64,000 bases of DNA from Pseudomonas iridis (GTDB lineage Bacteria > Pseudomonadota > Gammaproteobacteria > Pseudomonadales > Pseudomonadaceae). Position 1 is the first letter of the stretch, and each line of letters begins with the position of its first letter. Of the stretch, positions 15,688 through 24,795 are shown piece after piece. The translations under genes were made by a program, and so were the position numbers. The notes under the pieces were generated by a model. It did no database searches. It was not told where the DNA came from and saw only the letters and a program-made list of their open reading frames with translations. The stretch lies in NCBI RefSeq assembly GCF_017980685.1, contig NZ_JACXXO010000015.1, positions 62,001-126,000 on the forward strand, written 5' to 3'.

Positions 15688-17577
15688 ATGACCTCAGTAA
15701 ACCAGTTCTGGCGCCGGGCGAAACTGCCTCTGGCGGTCAGTCTTGCTTCTTCGCTCGCCGGGCCTGCATTCGGCGTCAGTTTCAACGTTGGTGAAATCGA
15801 AGGTCAGTTCGATTCATCCCTGTCGATCGGCGCAAGTTGGTCTACCCAGAGCCCGAACAAGAACCTCATCGGCGTCAACAATGGTGGTCAAGGTCTGTCG
15901 CAGACTTCTGACGATGGCCACGCCAACTTCAAGAGCGGCGAAACCTTTTCGAAGATCTTCAAGGGCATCCATGACCTTGAATTGAAATACGGCGACACCG
16001 GCGTGTTCGTCCGTGGCAAATACTGGTACGACTTCGAACTCAAGGACGAAAGCCGTCAGTTCAAGGACATCAGCGACAGCAATCGCAAGGAAGGCGCCAA
16101 GTCTTCCGGCGGGCAGATCCTCGACGCCTTCGTCTACCACAACTACGCCATCGCCGATCAGCCGGGCTCGGTTCGTCTGGGCAAGCAGGTAGTGAGCTGG
16201 GGTGAAAGTACCTTCATCGGTGGCGGCATCAACTCGATCAACCCGATCGACGTGTCTGCATTCCGCCGCCCAGGTGCCGAGATCAAGGAAGGCCTGATCC
16301 CGGTCAACATGTTCTACGTGTCTCAGAGCCTGACCGACAACCTGTCGGCCGAAGCCTTTTACCAGCTCGAATGGGACCAGACCGTCGTCGACAACTGCGG
16401 CACCTTCTTCTCGCAGCCTGACATCATTGCCGACGGCTGTGAAAACAACCTGCGCGTGCTGAACAAGCGCTCGACCATTCCAGCGATCGCCCTGGGGCCA
16501 TTGGCTGCCAACGGCGTCGACGTCAACAATGAAGGCGTGCTGGTGCGTCGTGGCCCGGATCGTGATGCTCGCGACAGCGGCCAGTGGGGCGCGTCTCTGA
16601 AATACATGTTCGAACCGCTCGATACCGAGTTCGGCGCGTACTTCATGAACTACCACAGCCGTGCGCCGATCTTCAGCGCAACCGGCGCACCGCAATCGGT
16701 CTACAACACTGCCGCCGGTCTGCCTGGGCCGTTCGCTGCTCTTGCACCGCTGCTGGTGGCGGGCAACTCGAACTACTTCGTCGAATACCCGGAAGACATC
16801 CGCCTCTACGGCCTGAGCTTCTCCACCACCCTGCCTACCGGTACGGCGTGGAGCGGTGAAATCAGCTACCGGCCGAATGCTCCGGTGCAACTGAACTCCA
16901 CCGACATCCTCTTCGCCGGTGTACGCCCGCTGGGCGGCGCACTGACCAACGCTTCGCTGCTCACTGGCGTTCCTGGCCAGGACCTGCATGGCTATGAGCG
17001 CAAGGAAGTCACTCAACTGCAGACGACCTTCACGCACTTCTTCGATCAGGTCATGGGCGCCAGCCGTATGACACTCGTGGGTGAAATCGGCGCGACCTAC
17101 GTCGGCGGGCTGGAAAGCCGTTCCGACAAGCGTTATGGCCGGGATCCGGTTTTTGGTCCGGGTGAGTTGCCGGCCACTGGCGGTATCAATACCTGCGCCA
17201 ACATTCTCAACGCCAGCACCATCAATGGTGCAGGGCCGGGTTCGCCGCAGAACAACCGTAGCCGCAATTGCGACAACGATGGCTTCACCACATCGATGTC
17301 GTGGGGCTATCGCGGTCGGGCCATCTGGGATTACAACGACGTCTTCGCCGGTGTGAACCTCAAGCCGAACGTAGCCTGGTCCCATGACGTCAGCGGCTAC
17401 TCGCCTGGCCCTGGCGGTAACTTCGAGGAAGGTCGCAAAGCGGTCAGTCTGGGCGTCGATGCCGAGTACCAGAACACCTACACCGCGAGCCTGGCCTACA
17501 CCAACTTCTTCGACGGCAAGTACACCACCGTGGATGACCGCGACTTCGTTGCGCTCAGCTTCGGCGTGAACTTCTAA
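15688..17577 (+). CDS. DUF1302 outer-membrane-type protein
   Basis: A 629-residue precursor with a signal peptide ending near residue 29 (GPAFG|VSF). The mature protein is rich in aromatic, amphipathic beta segments and ends in ...FVALSFGVNF, an outer-membrane C-terminal signature with terminal Phe. This agrees with DUF1302, predicted beta-barrels linked to import or handling of hydrophobic compounds such as steroids and alkanoates. The ATG at 15688 is chosen because GGAG lies 10 bp upstream and the signal peptide begins there; the frame is open further up without coding character. Confidence 0.9.
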   Translation: MTSVNQFWRRAKLPLAVSLASSLAGPAFGVSFNVGEIEGQFDSSLSIGASWSTQSPNKNLIGVNNGGQGLSQTSDDGHANFKSGETFSKIFKGIHDLELKYGDTGVFVRGKYWYDFELKDESRQFKDISDSNRKEGAKSSGGQILDAFVYHNYAIADQPGSVRLGKQVVSWGESTFIGGGINSINPIDVSAFRRPGAEIKEGLIPVNMFYVSQSLTDNLSAEAFYQLEWDQTVVDNCGTFFSQPDIIADGCENNLRVLNKRSTIPAIALGPLAANGVDVNNEGVLVRRGPDRDARDSGQWGASLKYMFEPLDTEFGAYFMNYHSRAPIFSATGAPQSVYNTAAGLPGPFAALAPLLVAGNSNYFVEYPEDIRLYGLSFSTTLPTGTAWSGEISYRPNAPVQLNSTDILFAGVRPLGGALTNASLLTGVPGQDLHGYERKEVTQLQTTFTHFFDQVMGASRMTLVGEIGATYVGGLESRSDKRYGRDPVFGPGELPATGGINTCANILNASTINGAGPGSPQNNRSRNCDNDGFTTSMSWGYRGRAIWDYNDVFAGVNLKPNVAWSHDVSGYSPGPGGNFEEGRKAVSLGVDAEYQNTYTASLAYTNFFDGKYTTVDDRDFVALSFGVNF

Positions 17578-17604
17578 GCACTGCATTTCAGGACGAACGA
17601 ATTT

Positions 17605-18969
17605 ATGAAAATAACAAAAAGTCTGTTCCACGCCGGTGTTCTGGGTCTGTCGCTGCTGGCGACCGGCGTCATGGCCGCAGTGCCTGCTGGCGAAGCGGAC
17701 AAGCTGGGCAAGAGCCTGACCCCGATGGGCGCAGAAATGGCGGGTAACGCCGATGGCTCGATCCCGGCCTGGAAGCCGTTGCCGAAGAATGCCGGTACGG
17801 TCGATGCGCGTGGTTTCCTGTCCAACCCTTACGCCAGTGAGCAACCGTTGTTCACCATCACCGCCAAGGATGTCGACAAGTACAAGGACAAACTTGCGCC
17901 GGGCCAGTACGCGATGTTCAAGCGCTACCCGGAAACCTTCAAGATGCCGGTTTATCCATCGCATCGCGGCGCTACCGTGCCGGATGAGGTGTTCGCCTCC
18001 ATCAAGAAAAACGCCACTACCACCACGCTGGTTTCGGGCGGCAACGGTCTGGAAAACTTCGAAACGGCTGTGCCGTTCCCGATTCCGAAAACCGGTGTCG
18101 AAGTCATCTGGAACCACATCACCCGCTATCGTGGCGGCAGCGTAACGCGTCTGGTGACCCAGGCCACGCCGCAACCGAACGGCTCGTACAGCCTGGTGTA
18201 TTTCCAGGATCAGTTCGTGTTCCGCGACAAGATGAAAGACTACGATCCGGCGAACCCAGGCAACATCCTGTTCTACTTCAAGCAGAAAGTGACCGCACCG
18301 GCACGTCTGGCCGGTGGTGTGCTGCTGGTGCACGAAACCCTCGACCAGGTTAAAGAGCCACGTTCGGCGTGGGTCTACAACGCCGGTCAGCGCCGTGTGC
18401 GCCGCGCACCGCAAGTGTCCTATGACGGCCCGGGTACTGCGGCGGACGGTCTGCGTACCTCCGACAACCTGGACATGTTCAACGGCGCGCCGGATCGCTA
18501 CGACTGGAAGCTTGAAGGCAAGAAAGAGATGTACATCGCTTCCGACAGCTACAAGCTCGACGATCCGAAACTGAAATACGCCGACATCATCAAGGCCGGC
18601 CACATCAACCAGGATCTGGCGCGTTACGAGTTGCGCCGCGTCTGGCACGTGATTGCGACCCTGAAGGAAGGTCAGCGCCACATCTACGCCAAGCGTGACT
18701 TCTACATAGACGAGGACACCTGGCAAGCAGCGGTCATCGACCATTACGACGGTCGTGGTCAGCTGTGGCGTGTGGCCGAGGCGCATGCCGAGAACTACTA
18801 CGACAAACAAGTGCCGTGGTATGCCCTGGAAACCCTTTACGACCTGCAGTCCGGCCGCTACCTGGCGTTGGGCATGAAGAACGAAGAGAAGAGTGCGTAT
18901 GACTTCGGCTTCACCGCGACCACCAGCGACTTCACCCCGGCCGCTCTGCGTCAGGAAGGTGTTCGTTAA
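17605..18969 (+). CDS. DUF1329 periplasmic protein (LolA-like fold)
   Basis: A 454-residue precursor; the signal peptide is cleaved near residue 24 (GVMA|AVPAG). The sequence matches DUF1329: LTPMGAEMAGNADGSIPAW near the mature N-terminus and repeated tryptophan/tyrosine strand segments (RRVWHVIATLKEGQRHIYAKR). It begins 27 bp after the DUF1302 gene, and the two families are almost always paired, which suggests that the soluble partner carries a lipid-like ligand to or from the barrel. Function is inferred only. Confidence 0.9.
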   Translation: MKITKSLFHAGVLGLSLLATGVMAAVPAGEADKLGKSLTPMGAEMAGNADGSIPAWKPLPKNAGTVDARGFLSNPYASEQPLFTITAKDVDKYKDKLAPGQYAMFKRYPETFKMPVYPSHRGATVPDEVFASIKKNATTTTLVSGGNGLENFETAVPFPIPKTGVEVIWNHITRYRGGSVTRLVTQATPQPNGSYSLVYFQDQFVFRDKMKDYDPANPGNILFYFKQKVTAPARLAGGVLLVHETLDQVKEPRSAWVYNAGQRRVRRAPQVSYDGPGTAADGLRTSDNLDMFNGAPDRYDWKLEGKKEMYIASDSYKLDDPKLKYADIIKAGHINQDLARYELRRVWHVIATLKEGQRHIYAKRDFYIDEDTWQAAVIDHYDGRGQLWRVAEAHAENYYDKQVPWYALETLYDLQSGRYLALGMKNEEKSAYDFGFTATTSDFTPAALRQEGVR

Positions 18970-19000
18970 ACCGCTGTAAACCCGAGGCCGCATCCTCGTG

Positions 19001-19033
19001 AAAACGCCCCGACTGGTTCGGGGCGTTTTTTTT
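19001..19033 (+). terminator. Rho-independent terminator of the DUF1302-DUF1329 unit
   Basis: AAAACGCCCC and GGGGCGTTTT form a stem around GACTGGTTC, followed by a run of T, 31 bp after the DUF1329 stop codon. Confidence 0.92.
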
Positions 19034-19056
19034 ATGATCATTTTTGTACCGCTTTG

Positions 19057-19148
19057 TGTAGGAGCTGCCGCAGGCTGCGATCTTTTGATCCTGCTTTGGA
19101 TTCAGAAACATCCACGTCAAAAGATCGCAGCCATCGGCAGCTCCTACA
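19057..19148. repeat. Inverted pair of REP-like palindromes (family B)
   Basis: Arms at 19057-19089 and 19117-19148 match the pair at 5297-5384 with small changes (GCCGCAGGCTGCGATC against GATCGCAGCCATCGGC). Together with the terminator it fills most of the 309-bp gap before the LuxR regulator; the rest must contain that gene's promoter. Confidence 0.85.
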
Positions 19149-19278
19149 GGATTGGGCGTGCAGGTCGTTGTAGCCTTTTTGTAGCCATTTGTAGCAACTA
19201 CCTTCATAACCGGTTCGTTTAAGGCTAGTCTGCGGACATCTGCAACGCCGCCAACAGCAATTCGAACAAGAGCCGGCC

Positions 19279-22011
19279 ATGACTGATCTGTCCCCACTTC
19301 CGGGTCCCGCAAGCGTTGCCGTCGCGGCACTTGACGGGCGTTTTTTTCGCCCGCCGCTGCCTGACGGACACGTATTGCGACCACGCCTTTGCGAGCGCCT
19401 GCAAGCAGGACTCGGTGGACGGCTGTTGCTGGTCAGTGCCCCCGCAGGCTTCGGCAAGAGTTCGCTGGCCGTGGAGTTTTGCCAAAGCCTGCCGGCGCAT
19501 TGGCAAAGTCTCTGGCTGGGCTTGAGCCCACGGGACAGCGACCCCGGTCGCTTTCTCGAGCGCTTGCTCGAAGGCCTGCAGGACTATTTCCCCCAACTGG
19601 GCAGCCGCGCGCTCGGCCTGCTGAAGATGCGTCAACGCCACCAGCCGTTTGCCTTTGAAGAATGGCTCGACGGCCTGCTCGACGAGCTGGCGCAGCACCT
19701 TGATCCGGCGATACCCTTGTTACTGGTGCTCGACGATTATCATCTCGCTCAGGGCCCGGTGCTCGACCGTTGCCTGCAGTTTTTCCTCAATCACTTGCCC
19801 GAGGGTTTGCTGGTGATGGTCACCAGTCGGCAGCGCCCTGACTGGCACCTGGCGCGCTTGCGACTGTCGCGGCAATTGCTGGAACTGCATGAGCAGGATT
19901 TACGCCTGACCCACGACGAAGCCCTGACATTGCTTGATCGCCACAGCACTTCATTGCGCGGCGAAGCGTTGGAAAACCTCATCCAGCGCAGCGAAGGCTG
20001 GGTCGCCGGGCTGCGGTTCTGGCTGCTGGCAGCATCCGAAGCCGGCAGTGAAGCGGCGTTGCCGCAAGCGCTGAACGGCGGGGAAGGGCTGATCCGCGAC
20101 TATCTGCTCGAAGAAGTCATCGATTGCCTGCCCATCGAAGTGCAATCATTTCTCTACGACACCGCACCGCAGGAACGCTTTTGCAGCGAACTGTGCGATG
20201 CCGTGCGCGAAGCCCATGACAGTGCCGAGATCCTGCGTTTCCTGCAGGCGCATCAAGTATTTCTGGTGCCGCTGGATGAACACGGGCACTGGTATCGCTA
20301 TCACCATTTGTTTTCCGACCTGTTGCGCAGTCGCCCGGTTGCTCAGGCCATGGTGCCCACCGCAACGCTGCATTTGCGCGCCTGTCGCTGGTTCAACGCT
20401 CAGGGTTTACTCGATGAGGCCGTGGAGCAGGCGTTGCGTGCCGGCCACCTCGACGTCGCGGCGAATCTGGTGCAGAACCTGTCGGAGGAGCAACTGCTGG
20501 CCGAGCAGAATGTCGGCATGCTGTTGCGCTGGAAGATGGACTTGCCCGACAGCCTGTTGATCAGCACGCCGCGCTTGATCGTTTTGTACAGCTGGGCCTT
20601 GGGATTGGCCTGTCAGCTCGATGCGGCCGAAGAATTGTCCAGCCATCTGAGCCGCTTCCTGCCGGCGCCATCGGCCACGGCGCAAAAGTCGATGCTGGCG
20701 CAATGGCTGGCGTTGAGCGGGATCATCGCGCGCGGACGCGGTCATCGCGAGTTGACGCTCAAGTACTGCAGCGAAGCGCTCGAAAGTCTGCCGGCCAAGC
20801 GCTACGGCCAGCGGTTGATGTGCTTGTCGACGTTATCCAACCTGGCGATTGCCGACGGTGATCTGTGGCGCGCGCGGGGATTGAATCGTGAGTCTCTTGA
20901 GTTGGCGCAACGCGTCGGTAATCCGTTATTCGAAGCATTGGCGCACTACGATCGCGCCCGCGTTTTGCAGGCTCGCGGTGAAATTCTGCGTTCGCTCGAT
21001 GAAGTTCATCAGGGCCTGGAACGGTTGCGCGGACTGTCCCCGCAGCGCCTGTATGCCGTGCGCGCGCGACTGACGCTATACGAAGGTTTTCTGTTGGCGA
21101 TGCGTTTGCAGCCGCAGCTCGCACGCGTGCGGTTATTGGCCGGGCTCAGTGAAGCGCGAGCCTGTCGTGACATCAGCGTGTTGATCGGTCACTGCGTGAT
21201 CGCGCGTCTGGATGGCGCCAGCGGTGAGTTCGCCAAAGCCTTCGCCGAACTCGCCGAGGCCGAGCGGCTGATGCACATCTGGGATGTGCCGCCGATCTAC
21301 TATCTGGCGATGATCACCCTGGTCAAATGTGAACTGTGGCTGGCGCAGGGTCGCACCGATCTGGCCGAAGCCTGGCTCGCGCGGTTGGGCCAGACTTATA
21401 CGGGCGAACGTGCGGCGGCGCCGCCGGAATTTCATCCACAATTGCCGTTGCATGTCGAACTGCAACAGGCACTGCTCGATGTGATTCAAGGGCAACCGAT
21501 GCTCGCCGAAGGGCGCTTGAACGTATTGCACGAAAACGGCCAGCAAACCGGGCGTCAGTTGCTCAGCGTGATGGCGTTGACGCAGAAGGTGGCGTTGCTG
21601 TTGGCGAGCGGGCGCGAGGCGGAGGCGCGCAAAGCGCTGAATCAGTCGCTGGAGGCAGCGGCCGGGGGCGTGCTGCAACCTTTCGAGGTTTTGGTCAAAG
21701 GACACGTGGACTGGTTGCGCGGACAATTGCTGACGTCGCCAACGCTGGCAGGACAGCAATTGCTGCAACACTTTCCGCCAGCCGTGCCCCGTCCGGCCGT
21801 GGAATCTAATACGACCGAACAGCTCAGCAGTCGCGAACTGGCGGTATTGCGGTTGATTGCTCAGGGCTGCTCGAATCAGGAAATCAGCGAGCAATTGTTC
21901 ATCTCGCTGCATACCGTGAAGACTCATGCCAGCCATATCAACAGCAAGCTTGGGGTTGAGCGGCGTACGCAGGCAGTGGCGCGGGCGAAGGAGTTGGGGG
22001 TGTTGCAGTGA
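19279..22011 (+). CDS. MalT-like LuxR-family transcriptional regulator
   Basis: A 910-residue protein of the large ATP-binding LuxR (LAL) class. Walker A SAPAGFGKSS is at residues 53-62 and LVLDDYHLAQ is Walker B. A long helical TPR-like sensor occupies the middle, and the C-terminal LuxR helix-turn-helix (SRELAVLRLIAQGCSNQEIS, then LFISLHTVKTH) lies near residues 850-905. By family it is an ATP-dependent activator responding to a small inducer. Position next to the DUF1302/DUF1329/acyl-CoA synthetase genes suggests it controls them. Confidence 0.93.
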   Translation: MTDLSPLPGPASVAVAALDGRFFRPPLPDGHVLRPRLCERLQAGLGGRLLLVSAPAGFGKSSLAVEFCQSLPAHWQSLWLGLSPRDSDPGRFLERLLEGLQDYFPQLGSRALGLLKMRQRHQPFAFEEWLDGLLDELAQHLDPAIPLLLVLDDYHLAQGPVLDRCLQFFLNHLPEGLLVMVTSRQRPDWHLARLRLSRQLLELHEQDLRLTHDEALTLLDRHSTSLRGEALENLIQRSEGWVAGLRFWLLAASEAGSEAALPQALNGGEGLIRDYLLEEVIDCLPIEVQSFLYDTAPQERFCSELCDAVREAHDSAEILRFLQAHQVFLVPLDEHGHWYRYHHLFSDLLRSRPVAQAMVPTATLHLRACRWFNAQGLLDEAVEQALRAGHLDVAANLVQNLSEEQLLAEQNVGMLLRWKMDLPDSLLISTPRLIVLYSWALGLACQLDAAEELSSHLSRFLPAPSATAQKSMLAQWLALSGIIARGRGHRELTLKYCSEALESLPAKRYGQRLMCLSTLSNLAIADGDLWRARGLNRESLELAQRVGNPLFEALAHYDRARVLQARGEILRSLDEVHQGLERLRGLSPQRLYAVRARLTLYEGFLLAMRLQPQLARVRLLAGLSEARACRDISVLIGHCVIARLDGASGEFAKAFAELAEAERLMHIWDVPPIYYLAMITLVKCELWLAQGRTDLAEAWLARLGQTYTGERAAAPPEFHPQLPLHVELQQALLDVIQGQPMLAEGRLNVLHENGQQTGRQLLSVMALTQKVALLLASGREAEARKALNQSLEAAAGGVLQPFEVLVKGHVDWLRGQLLTSPTLAGQQLLQHFPPAVPRPAVESNTTEQLSSRELAVLRLIAQGCSNQEISEQLFISLHTVKTHASHINSKLGVERRTQAVARAKELGVLQ

Positions 22012-22063
22012 CCGCCGTCTGACGCCTCTGGAGCAAGGAGAAACTTGAACCAGAGTTTGTCGT

Positions 22064-22873
22064 TCACTCTGTTCCGGCAAAGTCCGTGCGTTTTATCGAA
22101 TTCTCACGCTGGAGAATTGAAATCAGCCCCAAGGCGCAATCATCTGCAGTTTCGCTGGCGATGGACTGTTGCAGGTGCTCGCTCAAAACAGCCTTTAATT
22201 TTTTTCCCGGCAACGTTGCATTCCACTCCAGCAGTTTTTGCACTGCCGGTGCGGGAACGCCGCTGGACTTTTGGTAAAGGCTTTCTGCGGTGCCGGCACT
22301 CATGATCGCCAAACCCGTCGGCGCCAAGACTTGCCCGCGGTACAGCCTGAGCTTCGATATCGCTTTAGGGTCATTCAGCAACGAGGTGGTATTGGTGAGC
22401 TCGTCATTTTCTGGAGGCGAAAGGGTCTCGAGTTGCCCGTCCGGATCAATCAGTGCAATGACGCCGACTCCCAAGTTGCCCGCCATATAGCGACCTTGTG
22501 AGTAAGCGACGAACGACAGAGTGCAGGCCAGATCGTTGATCTCGCAGCCGAGCTTGGCGGATTTGCGTCTGAACGCGTCCAGGCAACGATTGATCAGACG
22601 CTGGGCTGCCTTGGCGTTGTGCTTTTCCATGTTCTGCCAAAGGCTTTCAAAGTTTTTGCAGACGTAGGCGAGTGTCGCGGTTACTGCGACTTGGGCGCCG
22701 ACGTCCGAGCGGGCTCTGGAGCCAGCGCCTTCGGCCAAGGCAATGCAGGTCACAGCGTTCGACTCTCTTGCCGCGACGTAGTCCTGGCAAGTTGTTCGAG
22801 TTTCCAGATGCGAGCGTCCTGCCACAGACGCGAAAGCGGTTTTACAGGTGAAGTCCAGCGTGAGGTCAGACAT
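22064..22873 (-). CDS. Solitary PP2C-type phosphatase, divergent metal site
   Basis: A 269-residue protein from ATG 22873 (MSDLTLDFTCKTAFASVAGR). Motifs of the PP2C fold are visible: CQDYVA with Asp31, LAEGAGS at residues 46-52, and a terminal TADDCAL with Asp244-Asp245. In most PP2C proteins the second motif is ADG; here the aspartate is Glu48. No kinase, FHA or VWA partner is adjacent. Local GC is near 52% in the stretch checked, below the genes around it, so acquisition by transfer is possible. An alternative upstream start at 22933 is less likely. Confidence 0.8.
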   Translation of the reverse strand: MSDLTLDFTCKTAFASVAGRSHLETRTTCQDYVAARESNAVTCIALAEGAGSRARSDVGAQVAVTATLAYVCKNFESLWQNMEKHNAKAAQRLINRCLDAFRRKSAKLGCEINDLACTLSFVAYSQGRYMAGNLGVGVIALIDPDGQLETLSPPENDELTNTTSLLNDPKAISKLRLYRGQVLAPTGLAIMSAGTAESLYQKSSGVPAPAVQKLLEWNATLPGKKLKAVLSEHLQQSIASETADDCALGLISILQRENSIKRTDFAGTE

Positions 22874-23048
22874 GGTGTCCTTAAGGGAAGGCGTCCATAA
22901 AAGGGCGCTTTTATCGACGAGCACGTGTTCCATTGGGTAGGGATTGACTACCTGCCGTCTTGTTTAGCAATTGGCTGGGCACGAGGATAACCTATCGATT
23001 TTGCGGATCACAACCGCAGCGGCACGCCTTGGTATCAGGATCAAAATT

Positions 23049-23693
23049 ATGCAAACACCAAACACAGCCCTCATCCGCGAAACCTTCCCCGTCGGCCCGC
23101 TCCAGTGCAACTGCACGATCATCGGCGATCCGATCACAAAAAAAGCCATCGTCGTCGACCCGGGCGGCAATCCCGACCTGATCATGGCCCGCCTCGATGC
23201 GCTGGGCCTGAAAGTGGTCAGCATCATCCATACCCACGCCCATCTCGATCACTTCCTTGCTTCCGGGCAGATGAAGGAAAAGACCGGCGCGACCCTGCAT
23301 TTGCACAAGGAAGATCAGTTCCTCTGGGACAACCTCGAGATGCAATGCCAGATGTTCGGTGTGCCCTACGTTCCGGTGCCATCACCGGATCGCTGGTTGT
23401 CCGACGATGAGGAGCTGGCTTGCGGTTGCGGGGTGGCACTGCATACGCCGGGTCATACGCCCGGTTCCATGAGCTTTTGGTTTTCCGAGGCTAAGCTGTT
23501 GATTGCCGGCGACACACTTTTTCGTCGCGGGGTAGGGCGCACGGATTTATGGGGTGGCGATCAGGCGACCATCGTGCGATCGATCAAGCAGCGGCTGTAC
23601 ACCCTGGACGAAGATGCAACGGTGGTTACCGGGCATGGTCCGGATACGCGTCTGGGTGATGAAATGCGCGAAAACCCTTTTGTGCGGGCGTAA
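23049..23693 (+). CDS. MBL-fold metallo-hydrolase (GloB-like)
   Basis: A 214-residue metallo-beta-lactamase-fold enzyme. The dinuclear metal motif THAHLDH is at residues 60-66, with further ligands in HTPGHTPGSM, AGDTLF and TGHGPDT. It belongs to the YcbL/glyoxalase-II-like group of thioester or persulfide hydrolases. The ATG at 23049 follows TATCAGGATC; the reading upstream of it is poorly coding. It lacks the C-terminal glutathione-binding helices of true GloB, so its substrate is open. Confidence 0.9.
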   Translation: MQTPNTALIRETFPVGPLQCNCTIIGDPITKKAIVVDPGGNPDLIMARLDALGLKVVSIIHTHAHLDHFLASGQMKEKTGATLHLHKEDQFLWDNLEMQCQMFGVPYVPVPSPDRWLSDDEELACGCGVALHTPGHTPGSMSFWFSEAKLLIAGDTLFRRGVGRTDLWGGDQATIVRSIKQRLYTLDEDATVVTGHGPDTRLGDEMRENPFVRA

Positions 23694-23809
23694 AAATTTT
23701 GTCATGGGTGGGCGGCGGAATTTTTGTCCATTGTCGTGATCCAACGCCCGCAGAGGTTTATTGCCAACCGGCCGCTGCACCTCAGAATGCAGAAAAGTAG
23801 GAGCTCTTC

Positions 23810-24541
23810 ATGTTCACCAAGCGTCGTTTGATTATTGTCGCTACTGCCGTGGCCTTGTTGTCCGGCTGCGCCTCGCCTAACCCTTATGACAACCAGGGCC
23901 AGGCCGACGGCGGCTCCCAAGGCATGAGCAAAACCGCCAAGTACGGCGGCCTCGGCGCTCTGGCCGGTGCACTGGCTGGTGCAGCTATCGGTCACGACAA
24001 CCGTGGCAAGGGTGCCTTGATCGGTGCTGCCGTGGTGGGTGCTTCGGCGGCCGGTTACGGTTACTACGCCGACCAGCAAGAGAAGAAACTGCGCGCGAGC
24101 ATGGCCAATACCGGGGTTGAAGTGCAGCGTCAGGGCGATCAGATCAAGCTGATCATGCCGGGCAACATCACGTTCGCCACCGATTCGGCGAATATCGCCT
24201 CCAGCTTCTATCAGCCACTGAATAACCTCGCCGGCTCCCTGAAGGAGTTCAGCCAGAACCAGATCGAAATCGTCGGCTATACCGACAGCACCGGCAGCCG
24301 CCAGCACAACATGGACCTGTCCCAGCGTCGTGCGCAGAGCGTGGCGACCTACCTGACGTCGCAAGGTGTCAGCGGTGCCAACCTGTCGGCCCGTGGCGCC
24401 GGTCCGGATAACCCAATCGCCAGTAACGGCGACGTCAATGGCCGAGCTCAGAACCGTCGCGTTGAGGTCAACCTGAAGGCGATTCCGGGCCAGCAGTATG
24501 GTGCTCAGCAACAGCCGGGCACGGTTCAGCAGTATCCGTAA
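23810..24541 (+). CDS. OmpA-family lipoprotein (YiaD type)
   Basis: A 243-residue precursor with lipobox LSGC (Cys20), then a glycine-zipper stretch (about residues 45-85: GGLGALAGALAGAAIGHDNRG and onward) and a C-terminal OmpA peptidoglycan-binding domain (about 112-225, with IEIVGYTDSTGSRQHNMDLS and NRRVEVNL). It anchors the outer membrane to peptidoglycan. Glutamine-rich tail. Its own terminator follows 15 bp after the stop. Confidence 0.95.
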   Translation: MFTKRRLIIVATAVALLSGCASPNPYDNQGQADGGSQGMSKTAKYGGLGALAGALAGAAIGHDNRGKGALIGAAVVGASAAGYGYYADQQEKKLRASMANTGVEVQRQGDQIKLIMPGNITFATDSANIASSFYQPLNNLAGSLKEFSQNQIEIVGYTDSTGSRQHNMDLSQRRAQSVATYLTSQGVSGANLSARGAGPDNPIASNGDVNGRAQNRRVEVNLKAIPGQQYGAQQQPGTVQQYP

Positions 24542-24556
24542 CTGATTGCCTGAATG

Positions 24557-24591
24557 AAAAAATGCCCGATCCTGTGATCGGGCATTTTTTT
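24557..24591 (+). terminator. Rho-independent terminator of the OmpA lipoprotein gene
   Basis: ATGCCCGATC and GATCGGGCAT form a perfect 10-bp stem with a CTGT loop, flanked by AAAAA and a run of seven T. Confidence 0.93.
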
Positions 24592-24611
24592 GTGTGGCCG
24601 GTGCTGGCTCC

Positions 24612-24702
24612 ATCGCGGGCAAGCCCGCTCCCACAGGGTTATGTGTGGAACACGGATTTTGTGTACACCAAAGAAACCTGTGGGAGCGGGCTTGCCCGCG
24701 AT
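24612..24702. repeat. Inverted pair of REP-like palindromes (family A variant)
   Basis: Arms at 24612-24637 (ATCGCGGGCAAGCCCGCTCC...) and 24677-24702 are exact reverse complements. The core GGGCAAGCCCGC differs from family A (GAGCAGGCTCGC), so it is a distinct subtype that shares the outer CTCCCACAGG. Confidence 0.85.
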
Positions 24703-24737
24703 AGGGCCGGTACATTCACCGTAAAATCCTCATGCAC

Positions 24738-24775
24738 AAAAAAGCCCCCGGACAACGGAATTGTCCGGGGGCTTT
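24738..24775 (-). terminator. Rho-independent terminator of zapG
   Basis: AGCCCCCGGACAA and TTGTCCGGGGGCT form a 13-bp stem. The longer A-run on the left gives the T-run on the minus strand, which fits the gene ending at 24796. Confidence 0.9.
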
Positions 24776-24795
24776 CTGCTTGTCGCTGCGACTGA

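Noticed and set aside
15814..19041. A 1075-codon open frame on the minus strand opposite the DUF1302 and DUF1329 genes
   Set aside because: It crosses two complete genes with signal peptides and matching family sequence and has no ribosome site or recognisable domain. Such long antisense frames arise from GC-rich codon use.
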